A stretch of DNA of 64,000 nt from Candidatus Methylophosphatis roskildensis (GTDB taxonomy: Bacteria; Pseudomonadota; Gammaproteobacteria; Burkholderiales; Rhodocyclaceae). The notes under the pieces were generated by a model. It saw only the letters and a list, made by a program, of their open reading frames with translations, was not told where the DNA came from and ran no database searches. The stretch lies in NCBI GenBank assembly GCA_016708905.1, contig JADJEV010000003.1:1488001-1552000 (forward strand), given 5' to 3'. The number at the start of each line of letters is the position of its first letter. Positions within the stretch are counted from its first letter, which is position 1. Made by a program: the position numbers and the translations under genes. Of this stretch, positions 16,077-23,632 are shown piece after piece.

Positions 16077-17240
16077 CTAACTGCCCTCGCCGGACTTGTC
16101 CGGTGACTCGGCCTTGCCGTCCATGCGGCGCATGGCCATCCCGCCTGCGCCCACCGCCAATCCGGCCGCACCGGCGATGACCGCCACGGCGGCTGTACTG
16201 ACGCCCTGCCCTTTGGTGGCATCCACCGACGGGAAAGCTGTCGGTGGCGCGAAGGTCTGGACCTTGGCCAGCGAATGAACCGGTTTGGTAAAGCCGACGC
16301 CCTCCTCGGTGCAGCCGAAACACGGATGGCCGATGCCTATCGGCCAGACGCCCTGGCCGACGTCGCCGAAGCCGATGGCCGGGCAATTGGCGTGGGTTTC
16401 CGGTCCCTTGCAGCCGATCTTGTAGAGACAGAATCCCTGGCGGTGGCCAAGATCGCCGAATTCAAGTGCAAAGCGGCCGGCGTCGAAGTGCGGGCGCCGC
16501 TCGCAGTTTTCGTGGATGAGTCGACCGTAGGCAAATTTCGGCCGGTTCTTGGTATCGAGTTCGGGTGGCTTGCCGAAGGTCAGCAAGTAAAGAACGGTAG
16601 CCAGGAAGTTGTAGGGATTCGGCGGACAACCGGGAATATTGACCACCGTCTTGCCGGGCAATACCGCATGCACCGGTTTGGCGTCCGTCGGATTCGGGCT
16701 GCTGGAAGGAATACCCCCCCAGGAAGCGCAGGAGCCGATGCCCACGATCGCCGCCGCGCCTTCGGCCGCCTCGCGAACGGTTTCCAGAATCGGCTTGTCG
16801 GCCACCATACAGTAGATGCCGCCGTCCTTGGTCGGGATCGAGCCGTCGACCACCAGGATGAACTTGCCCCAGTTCTCCTTCATGGACTTGGCGCGGTACG
16901 CCTCGGCCTGATGCCCCGCGCCCGCGCACAAAGCCTCGTGGTAATCGAGGGAGATCATGTCGAGAATCAGGGTTTCGAGCGACGGATGGTAGGCCCGCAA
17001 CAGCGACTCTGTGCAGCCGGTGCATTCCTGAGCCGACAACCAGATGACCGGCGGCCTCACCGGTGCGGTCGCGGCTTCCGCGATGCGAATGCCCATCGTG
17101 GATGACAGGCCCAGCGTCGCGGCGACGCCGGTGCAGTAATTGAGGAATTCGCGGCGCGTCAATCCCCCGAGCGCCCCTTGATATCCGTCGAGGTCATGCA
17201 ACAGGCACTCCTCGAGATCTTGACGCTCGACTGACTTCAT
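16077..17240 (-). CDS. hybO: [NiFe]-hydrogenase small subunit HybO
   Basis: 387 aa. The Tat signal TRREFLNYC is at residues 28-36 after an N-terminal extension usual for HybO. WLSAQECTGCTES supplies ligands of the proximal Fe-S cluster, and GCPPNPYNFLATV, CLYKIGCKGPETHANCP and HPCFGCTEEGVGFTKP bind the other clusters. A C-terminal membrane helix (VAVIAGAAGLAVGAGGMAM) and a charged tail follow. The start at 17240 has GGGAGGG upstream. First gene of hybOABCDE, which is complete in E. coli order up to hybE. No hyp maturation genes are in the window. Confidence 0.95.
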   Translation of the reverse strand: MKSVERQDLEECLLHDLDGYQGALGGLTRREFLNYCTGVAATLGLSSTMGIRIAEAATAPVRPPVIWLSAQECTGCTESLLRAYHPSLETLILDMISLDYHEALCAGAGHQAEAYRAKSMKENWGKFILVVDGSIPTKDGGIYCMVADKPILETVREAAEGAAAIVGIGSCASWGGIPSSSPNPTDAKPVHAVLPGKTVVNIPGCPPNPYNFLATVLYLLTFGKPPELDTKNRPKFAYGRLIHENCERRPHFDAGRFALEFGDLGHRQGFCLYKIGCKGPETHANCPAIGFGDVGQGVWPIGIGHPCFGCTEEGVGFTKPVHSLAKVQTFAPPTAFPSVDATKGQGVSTAAVAVIAGAAGLAVGAGGMAMRRMDGKAESPDKSGEGS

Positions 17241-17606
17241 GACACACCCTCCCTTTTCCGCATCTTATTCATGGATTCGATTTGCGCCAGCAGGAAGACG
17301 ATCTGGTTTGATCATGGTCAACATTTCGGGCGACTATTTCAGGCAAGGTCGTTCGGCAGGTGACGATCATCGGCAGGGGTCGCGCCGGGAAATCGGCTGT
17401 CGGTCGAGCGGCGGGTGGCTTCGGCGAGCGGGCGATTTCGGTCGAACTTGTCCGCGCGAGGCGTGTGTTGCGCGAGGCGATCGATTCGACTCCTGCGTTG
17501 ACCTCGTGGATCGCCTCCGCTGCCGAACTTGCACTCGGTAACGCCGGACCTGGGAGAAAGCCCGGGTTCTGATCGAGCGAACGACACAAGCCTGGAGGAT
17601 TTCGAC
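17241..17606. other. Divergent intergenic region, hydrogenase operon / cytochrome gene
   Basis: 366 bp between the divergent hybO and cytochrome c genes; it must carry both promoters. I found no convincing sigma-54 (-24/-12) motif in front of hybO. The frames inside it lack ribosome binding sites. Confidence 0.5.
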
Positions 17607-18035
17607 ATGCGACAGAAACGGATTCGGCCGGCGACTGCAATTGCGGTCGCCGTACTGCTTCTCGCGTCGGCAGGGTCCGCTAGTACCCAGGCCGCACAAT
17701 CGACGGCGGGCGGCGAGCGTTATGCTGCCAAACCGGTTGGGTGGGACAGCCCTGCCGGGGAATGCGTGGTTTGCCACAGCCTGGAGAAAGGCGGCGCCGC
17801 GCGGGTCGGCCCCACGCTGTGGGGCATTGTCGGGGCGGAAAAAGGCCGTGCCAAGGGATACGGATACTCGCTCGCACTGGCCAAGGCAGGCGGCAAGTGG
17901 ACCGAGAAGGACCTGGACGAATATCTGACTTCGCCCAGCCGCTTTCTCCCGGGTACCAGCAAGACGATCGTCGGCCTGCCGAATGCCAAGGAACGCGCTG
18001 AACTCATCGACTACCTGGGCAAGTTGAAGGACTGA
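17607..18035 (+). CDS. Periplasmic class I c-type cytochrome, unusual distal ligand
   Basis: 142 aa. Signal peptide at residues 1-30 (RIRPATAIAVAVLLLASAGS). The single haem motif CVVCH is at 53-57, followed by GAARVGPTLWGIVG, the cytochrome c Pro-loop. Where class I cytochromes have GTKM, with Met as the sixth haem ligand, this one has PGTSKTIVG, so Lys119 sits at the Met position and no Met occurs nearby. The ending NAKERAELIDYLGKLKD is normal. The start at 17607 is backed by GGAGG nine bases upstream. Divergent from the hydrogenase operon, so it could be an electron partner, but that is only positional. Confidence 0.85.
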   Translation: MRQKRIRPATAIAVAVLLLASAGSASTQAAQSTAGGERYAAKPVGWDSPAGECVVCHSLEKGGAARVGPTLWGIVGAEKGRAKGYGYSLALAKAGGKWTEKDLDEYLTSPSRFLPGTSKTIVGLPNAKERAELIDYLGKLKD

Positions 18036-18151
18036 GTGACGTCCACCTTCCACCGTCCGCTCTGTAGAGTCCACCACAGCGCTGCCGCGCTGGCTTCCCG
18101 CGACCCCGGTTGCGCCGCAGAGCTGCCGCAGCATGTGTAGCGAGCGCCCGA

Positions 18152-18577
18152 ATGCCCTATCAGATCATGTACTCCTCCCAGGCCGCCACGCCGATGACGA
18201 TCAGCGGCCTCGAACAGATCCTCATCGATGCGCGAAGCGGCAACGAAGCGCGCAACGTCACGGGCGCGCTAATCTATGTCGATGGGGTGTTCTTTCAGAT
18301 CCTCGAAGGCGACAAGGATGTCGTGAGTCATCTGATGACGAGCATCGCGAGTGACTCCCGCCATCACTCGGTCAAGGTCTTCTACGAGGGCGTCGTCGAC
18401 GCGCCGGCCTTCGACTCGTGGCGCATGGCCTACCTGAGCCCGACCGCCGAGCAGATGTCGGCCTGGGCCGGGCTCCCGGGCACTGCGACGCTCGAAACCC
18501 TGCTCGACGACATCGATCGCGACCCTCGCCGCGCACCCACGATTCTGGTCAACGTGCTCAAGGCGCTGGCCCAGTGA
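18152..18577 (+). CDS. Short BLUF-domain blue-light photoreceptor
   Basis: 141-aa stand-alone BLUF protein. All residues of the flavin photoswitch are present with the spacing of AppA: Tyr7 (IMYSS), Asn31 (ARSGNEARNVTG), Gln49 (VFFQILEG) and Trp90/Met92 (FDSWRMAYL). It binds FAD non-covalently and signals through hydrogen-bond rearrangement at Gln. There is no attached output domain, so it must act on a partner protein that is not identifiable here. The start MPYQIMYSS fits the family; an upstream ATG at 18110 would add 14 unrelated residues. Confidence 0.92.
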   Translation: MPYQIMYSSQAATPMTISGLEQILIDARSGNEARNVTGALIYVDGVFFQILEGDKDVVSHLMTSIASDSRHHSVKVFYEGVVDAPAFDSWRMAYLSPTAEQMSAWAGLPGTATLETLLDDIDRDPRRAPTILVNVLKALAQ

Positions 18578-18685
18578 GCGCTTGCGAATGACGCTATTGC
18601 GCGTTCCGCTTCAGAAACCCAAACGATCGCCCGCAGCCCTCGGTGAACTGCCGCGGCGACAGGACCGTGTCCCTGCCGAGACGCT

Positions 18686-18958
18686 CTAGCAGCCTGTCGG
18701 ACTTGATTCGTGGGATGCGTTGTCGCCAAACCGGGATGGATGCAAGGCGCACCGCTTGGCAATGGTCGTTCCATTGCCAAGCGGTGCAACGCCGCAGACG
18801 CCCGGTTTGGCGGCAACCCTTCGGGACGGGGTCGATTTGGGCGCATCGCTGTGTTGCGCCTCCTCGCTTGGGGGACACCCAAGCTTCGTCGGCGCGCCTT
18901 GCGCTGCATCCCAAATCGACCCCGTCGCACCCACGAATCAAGTCCGACAGGCTGCTAG
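18686..18958. mobile_element. MITE-like nested palindromic element, copy 1
   Basis: 273 bp bounded by near-perfect terminal inverted repeats of about 35 bp, starting CTAGCAGCCTGTCGGACTTG and ending with its complement CAAGTCCGACAGGCTGCTAG. Inside are further nested inverted repeats: CCAAACCGGG with CCCGGTTTGG; GCACCGCTTGGCAATGG with its exact complement around TCGTT; and GGTCGATTTGGG with CCCAAATCGACC. A second copy is at 59480-59753. It encodes no transposase; all frames in it are products of the palindromes. The terminal CTAG supplies the stop codon of the neighbouring HNH gene. CTAG may be part of the repeat or a target duplication. Confidence 0.8.
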
Positions 18959-19317
18959 GTCCGGCCCTTCAGCAGCGACTTGAGATCGGCGAACGGCTGG
19001 TGCGTCGCCTGCGCGATCTCGTCACCACTCGCCACACGTCCGGTGGATTCCAGATAGCGCGAGTGTTCGTTGTCATGGCAGTACAGGCACAGCAACTCCC
19101 AGTTGCTGCCGTCGATCGGGTTGTTGTCATGGTTATGATCTCGGTGGTGCACGGTGAGCTGTTGCAGATTGTCGCGTGAGAACTCGCGCGTGCAGCGGCC
19201 GCAGATCCACGGATAGATCTTGAGGGCGCGCTCGCGATAACCCTGTTCGCGCTGCTCGCGGCTGCGCTGCGCCTCGGCGACCACCCGGTCGAGCCTGTCG
19301 TGGTCCGGTTTGCTCAT
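18955..19317 (-). CDS. yajD: HNH endonuclease-fold protein, YajD family
   Basis: 120 aa. The HNH zinc-binding fold is clear: YPWICGRCTREF (CxxC), LTVHHRDHNHDNNPIDGSNW (HH with Asn) and ELLCLYCHDNEH (CxxC-H). It matches E. coli YajD over its length, including the ending PFADLKSLL. Function is not established; HNH domains often nick or cut DNA. The TAG stop at 18955-18957 lies in the terminal CTAG of the MITE copy, yet the conserved C-terminus is kept, so only the last residues (KGRT) could have changed. Confidence 0.88.
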   Translation of the reverse strand: MSKPDHDRLDRVVAEAQRSREQREQGYRERALKIYPWICGRCTREFSRDNLQQLTVHHRDHNHDNNPIDGSNWELLCLYCHDNEHSRYLESTGRVASGDEIAQATHQPFADLKSLLKGRT

Positions 19318-19567
19318 CTGTCTTCACCCCTCGTTTGCCGCCTCTGGTCGGATTGTCGCGCGGCGCGCGGGCAAACTCAAATGCGACGAAATGCGCGGAG
19401 CGCTCGCCATGCGAATGCCCATCTGTCCGGCTTCGATACGCATCGAACGATCTCGCGGGTTGTCGAAAATGCGTTGGCTGGTAAACTTGGGGTCCGTCGC
19501 ATTTTCGGCCGCAGTATCGCCGAGTGGTCATGACAAGCATCCAGAACCCCTACACGAGGATCCCCCA

Positions 19568-19753
19568 ATGAGAAACGACAACATCGATCAATATGACGAC
19601 GACGATTTCGAGACTTGTGCTCGGCCGAGCGCCGATCAGTTCCGTCGTCCCTTGCGGCATGGTGAAGTCGTTCCGCCGATTCCTTCCATTTACGAGCAAC
19701 TGGCGATGGCCTCGATGACGCCGATGCGCTCGGGCAAGGCCGCCTCCCGTTGA
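19568..19753 (+). CDS. Small acidic hypothetical protein
   Basis: 61 aa, starting MRNDNIDQYDDDDFETCARP, with an acidic N-terminal third and a basic C-terminus. The ATG at 19568 follows GAGGATC at suitable spacing. It lies 76 bp upstream of the split rhodanese gene on the same strand and may form an operon with it. I do not recognise a family; no membrane segment or signal peptide. Confidence 0.55.
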   Translation: MRNDNIDQYDDDDFETCARPSADQFRRPLRHGEVVPPIPSIYEQLAMASMTPMRSGKAASR

Positions 19754-19829
19754 TTCGCGCGGCCGGCACTTCGACCACGGGCTGACTGGCCGAAATCGCC
19801 GGCCGGCAACAGCTTACTCGGGAGACATC

Positions 19830-21173
19830 ATGACGACCAAGGCGGCAGAAGCACTCGAGCGCGCCGCGCAGCGCGCGGCCGAAGAACGGCTGAGCTACCG
19901 CGGCGCACTGACACCCGCCGAAACCTGGACGCTGCTGCAGGACGACCCGCGGGCAAAGCTGGTCGATGTCCGCTCGCGCGAAGAGCTGGCGCTGGTCGGG
20001 CGCATTCCGGGGGCGATCGAAATCGAGATCAAGCGCTTCCCGCCTCAACGCTCAGGGAAACGGACCCATTTGTGCTCATCAGAACGGACCCAGGGAGTGC
20101 GCGCTGTTATGCCCGGAAAGGGGTCAAGGGGACCGTGGAATAAATGCGGCGGGTTCATCGCCGCGTTTATGCCGCGAAAGCCCCTTGAGGCCTTGGAGGG
20201 CATCCACGCTCGGGGCAGCGCCGGGGATGGGTTTGTCATCCCCGGCGTCTGCCTCCCGGCGAGGGTGGGGTCTGGGGCGACGCCCCAGGGTTTGTAAAGC
20301 GGAGTGTGCTGCGGACTACTTCGCGAGCTTGGACTGGCGTCGCACACACGGTGAGGCAGCGCGGAAGCCAAGCGTAGCGGCGATGCGATCAAGCAAGGGG
20401 AGATCTTGGCGGGGACTGTCCAACGCGGCACTTACACGCCACAAGCTATGACGAAACAATGTTGCAGCGTATGCGAACGGGGTACGCATGACCGGCGTGC
20501 GCGCGCTACAGAGGTACGCAAACCACAACCGCCGGTATGTCGGCCATGACACGCAAGAATGCAAGGCGCCGTTGGCCACGACTGCGCACACTGCGAAAAG
20601 GCGTTGCGCTGCGCCGTGCGCACGGATCAGATCGATCAGACGTTGGCGCGCGCCAACACCCCCCACTTCCCCGCTTTTTGGCACACGATCCGCGATCGAC
20701 GCAGGATGGCGCTGCCTAGCCGAATGCAGCCCACGAATTAGCGCCCTACGATCCAGCGCAGACACGACATCTTCGTGAATTTGAACTGATAGCGGCCGGA
20801 ATGTCCAGCGAATCTTGCGAAAGAGCGTCGACTTTTTTCCACCAGTGCACCGGCACGGATGGGCAGCCACCTATCTGGGTGGGTCAGCTTTCGTGAGCAC
20901 ACGCGGGTCAATTCGCGTGAGCGTCAAGGCTTCCCGGCCTGGATCGACAACGACAGCTTTCTTCCGACAGTCCGCGAACGGCTGTCGCCGGATGACCTGA
21001 TCCTGCTGATCTGCCGCTCCGGCAAGCGCTCGCACAAGGCCCCCGAGTGGCTGACCCGCGAAGGCTTCCCCAACTGCTTCAACGTGCTCGAAGGCATCGA
21101 GGGTGATCGCAACGAGCAGTCGCAGCGCATCGTCAATGGCTGGAAGGTGCGCGGCCTGCCCTGGTCGCAGTAG
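19830..21173 (+). pseudogene. Rhodanese-domain protein gene interrupted by an IS21-like insertion
   Basis: Coding parts 19830-20042 and 20937-21173 join in frame once the 886-bp insertion and one copy of the 8-bp duplication GCTTCCCG are removed. This restores IEIEIKRFPAWIDNDSF across the junction and a 149-aa protein. The product has the rhodanese domain: LVDVRSREELALVGRIPGA in the first part, and the active-site loop LLICRSGKRSHKA (Cys nucleophile) with FNVLEGIEGDRN in the second. Such proteins transfer sulfane sulfur. The start at 19830 has GGGAGA upstream. The upstream fragment reads only about 85 unrelated residues into the insertion, so the gene is very likely inactive. Confidence 0.88.
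20043..20928. mobile_element. Remnant or non-autonomous IS21-family-like element
   Basis: 886 bp flanked by the direct repeat GCTTCCCG (20035-20042 and 20929-20936). The two ends match in inverted orientation over about 50 bp with a repeated pattern: ACGCTCA, eight bases, GACCC, three bases, TGTGCTCA, eight bases, GACCCA. Multiple terminal repeats and an 8-bp duplication are typical of the IS21 family. No istA or istB transposase gene is inside, and the interior frames (including a 184-codon minus-strand one at 20316-20870) are unrecognised. It is therefore an internal-deletion derivative or a passive element needing a transposase in trans. Confidence 0.75.
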
Positions 21174-21191
21174 CAACGCTCTTGAGCCCGC

Positions 21192-21268
21192 GTAGGTCGG
21201 GCTGACGAAGGAAGCCCAACGCATGCCCATCCATGACGTTGGGCTTCCTTCGTCAGCCCAACCTACGC
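21192..21268. repeat. Long hairpin of the GTAGGTTGGGC family
   Basis: GTAGGTCGGGCTGACGAAGG faces its near-complement CCTTCGTCAGCCCAACCTAC, giving a stem of about 30 bp around a short loop. It lies between the converging ends of the rhodanese and ggt genes. The same family occurs at 31162-31239, 38838-38912 and 39049-39081. Confidence 0.8.
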
Positions 21269-23586
21269 GTCCTTCCCGCTCCCAGGGGGAAGGACGCGCG
21301 GGCGTTGGCCGCCGAGCCGGTCACGACGCACCCGGGCCAACCCGGCCTGCGATCCGCATGGACAGGGCGTCTGCAATGGGCCATGCCTGTAAGGCGTATG
21401 GAATGGACTTTTGCAGTCACCTGCCGTGAAGACCGCCTATCCATGGGGATGCCAGGGCATACCAAGCGGACCTGACTCGAAGAAACGCGGTTGTCGGACC
21501 ACACCACTGCATCCACTTCGGGTTTTTGCTTGCGGGCCGATCGACCTGTGCGGATCGATCGGTGGCAGAATCGGCACTGGTCCGCAAACCATCCGGGGTA
21601 TAACAATGCTGGACGAGTACCGGCGCACGGATCAGCCTCGTCACCGTCGCGCGACTCTGCCGGGCATGATGCAGGGTTGACGGTCGACTGCACCGCCATG
21701 CGTGCGACGGCCGGTTCGCCCGCGGCGACGCCCTCGCGCCGCGGGTCGGCTGCCCCGCTGATCCGATGCGTGCCGTTGGCCGCGTAGTCAACGGTGAATC
21801 CATGCAGGCCGCTGGTCTGCTCGTCGATGCGAATTGCATGGCCGCGCTTTTGCAGCGCGGTCCTCAGTGATTCGACCGGGGTGCCGCGCTCGAGCGTGGT
21901 CGTCGAACTCGTCATCGCACCGAAATTGCCCAGGCGGATCGCCTCGCGGATGTCGAGCCGCCAGTCGAGCACGCCGATCAGCACCTTGGTCACGTACTGG
22001 ATGATGCCGGCCCCGCCCGGCGAACCGACCACCAGGCGCACCCGCCCCTGGCGATCGAACACGATGGTCGGCGCCATCGTGCTGCGCGGCCGCTTGCCGG
22101 CTTCGACACGGTTGGCGACTGGCCGGCCCTGCGCGTCGGCCGGTGCAAAGGAAAAGTCGGTGAGCTGGTTGTTAAGCAGAAACCCGCGCACCACCTGCTT
22201 CGAGCCGAAAGCCGATTCGATCGAGCTGGTCATCGACACCACGTTGCCGGCATCGTCGATGATCGACATGTGCGTGGTCGCCGGCAGATCGGCTGCACGA
22301 TCCGCGCCAGCAAGCTCGACGGCACCCGCGGGCAAGCCGGGCTGTGGTTCGCCGAGCGAGCGCCGTGGGTCGATCGCTTGCGCGCGCCGCTTCAGGTAGC
22401 GCGGATCGATCAGCCCGGCCTGCGGCACGGCGACAAAGGCGGGGTCGGCGACGTAGCGCGCGCGATCGGCATAGGCCAGCCGGTAGGCCTCGCTGATCAG
22501 ATGAACCGCGGCTGCCGATTGCGGCTCGAGCGCCGCGAGGTCGAAGCGTTCGACGAGGCCGAGTGTCTGCAGCACGCCGATGCCGCCCGAACTCGGCGCC
22601 GCCATGCCGCAGACCGTCCACCGCCCGCGGTACCCGGCACACACGGCATCGCGCCGAACCGCCGAATAGCCGGCCAGATCGGCCATCTCGAGTCGACCGG
22701 GGTTGCCCGGATGATTGCGCACCGTGGCCACGATGTCATGGGCGATCGCGCCGCGATAGAACGCGTCCGCCCCATTGAAGGCGATCTGCAGCAGCACATC
22801 GCCGAATTCGGGGTTGCGCAGCCGCGCGCCGGCAGGTTTCGGCCGTCCCCGCTCGTCGCAGAAATAGCGGCGCGCCGGCATCTCGCGACAAAGCGCAACG
22901 TCTGCTTCGATCGACCGCGCGAGCCGCGGCGAGATTGCAAAACCGCCGTAGGCAATGCGAATCGCCGGCAGGAAAAGCGTCGACCACGACAAGCGGCCAT
23001 GTTCGCGATGGGCGAGTGCCAGCATGCGCAGCAGTCCCGGTGTGCCGACTGATCGCCCGCCGACCACCGCCGTGCGGAAGTCCAGCGGACGGCCGTCGGC
23101 GCCAAGCAGCAGATCGGCGCCTGCAGCAGCCGGCGCGGTCTCGCGACCGTCATAGGTGTCGAGTCGCCGGCTGCGCGCCGCGTAGTGCAACATGAATCCG
23201 CCGCCGCCGATGCCCGAGGATTGCGGCTCGACGAGGTTGAGCACCAGTTGTGCGGCGATTGCGGCGTCGACGGCGCTGCCACCCTTAGCCAGCATCTGCA
23301 GGCCGGCTTCGACCGCCAGCGGGTGGGCCGCCACGATCATCCGTCGATTCGAATGCACCAGCGGCTTGTCTTGCCAGCCGGAGGCGGTCTCCGGCGCGAG
23401 CGGGGTCTGCGCAGAAGCAAGGCCGCCTGCGGAAAGCAGCCATGCGGCGAGCAGCATCGACGCCCAGCGATGTCGCAAACCGTGGTTGGCGGGCGGTCCG
23501 CCGTCGTGCGTCGCTCCGCACTGCGTCCGGCGCGCGATCGACTCGGTGTCGTGGTGGGTCGGCAAATGCGGCTCCGGATCTGTCAT
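21253..23586 (-). CDS. ggt: Gamma-glutamyltranspeptidase with an extended C-terminal tail
   Basis: Ntn-hydrolase that self-cleaves and transfers or hydrolyses gamma-glutamyl groups (glutathione) in the periplasm. SGIGGGGFMLHY, MAAPSSGGIGVLQTLG, the catalytic Thr in LPATTHMSIIDDAGNVVSMT, and RPRSTMAPTIVF with GSPGGAGIIQYV are all typical. A secretion signal is visible (MLLAAWLLSAGGLASAQ from about residue 44), so the start may be at 23457 rather than the ATG at 23586. The family normally ends near GAADPRREGVAAGE (about 21716). Here the frame stays open for about 154 more codons of non-family sequence, running through dispersed repeats and into the hairpin at 21192-21268. That looks like loss of the original stop. 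Confidence 0.85.
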   Translation of the reverse strand: MTDPEPHLPTHHDTESIARRTQCGATHDGGPPANHGLRHRWASMLLAAWLLSAGGLASAQTPLAPETASGWQDKPLVHSNRRMIVAAHPLAVEAGLQMLAKGGSAVDAAIAAQLVLNLVEPQSSGIGGGGFMLHYAARSRRLDTYDGRETAPAAAGADLLLGADGRPLDFRTAVVGGRSVGTPGLLRMLALAHREHGRLSWSTLFLPAIRIAYGGFAISPRLARSIEADVALCREMPARRYFCDERGRPKPAGARLRNPEFGDVLLQIAFNGADAFYRGAIAHDIVATVRNHPGNPGRLEMADLAGYSAVRRDAVCAGYRGRWTVCGMAAPSSGGIGVLQTLGLVERFDLAALEPQSAAAVHLISEAYRLAYADRARYVADPAFVAVPQAGLIDPRYLKRRAQAIDPRRSLGEPQPGLPAGAVELAGADRAADLPATTHMSIIDDAGNVVSMTSSIESAFGSKQVVRGFLLNNQLTDFSFAPADAQGRPVANRVEAGKRPRSTMAPTIVFDRQGRVRLVVGSPGGAGIIQYVTKVLIGVLDWRLDIREAIRLGNFGAMTSSTTTLERGTPVESLRTALQKRGHAIRIDEQTSGLHGFTVDYAANGTHRISGAADPRREGVAAGEPAVARMAVQSTVNPASCPAESRDGDEADPCAGTRPALLYPGWFADQCRFCHRSIRTGRSARKQKPEVDAVVWSDNRVSSSQVRLVCPGIPMDRRSSRQVTAKVHSIRLTGMAHCRRPVHADRRPGWPGCVVTGSAANARASFPLGAGRTRRLG
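21355..21460. repeat. Dispersed composite repeat (ATGGATAGGCG / GGCATGCC type)
   Basis: Segment with short inverted units around CATGCCTGTAAGGC, TATGGAATGG and CCGCCTATCCATGG. Similar units are at 31060-31140 and, in two tandem copies, at 38723-39048. It lies inside the abnormal tail of ggt, next to the long hairpin. Confidence 0.5.
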
Positions 23587-23632
23587 CCGATCGGCGGTAC
23601 GGACCGTCGCGCCGCAGCTTCAACTGGACTGT

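Noticed and set aside
17241..17606. Sigma-54 promoter in front of hybO
   Set aside because: Looked for the GG-N10-GC pattern with a good -24/-12 match and found none convincing.
18686..18958. Several 80-120 codon frames in the MITE copies, similar on both strands
   Set aside because: They arise from the palindromic structure and the near-identical second copy; no ribosome sites.
20316..20870. 184-codon minus-strand frame inside the IS21-like remnant
   Set aside because: No recognisable domain, and the interior is probably decayed; I could not support it as a passenger gene.
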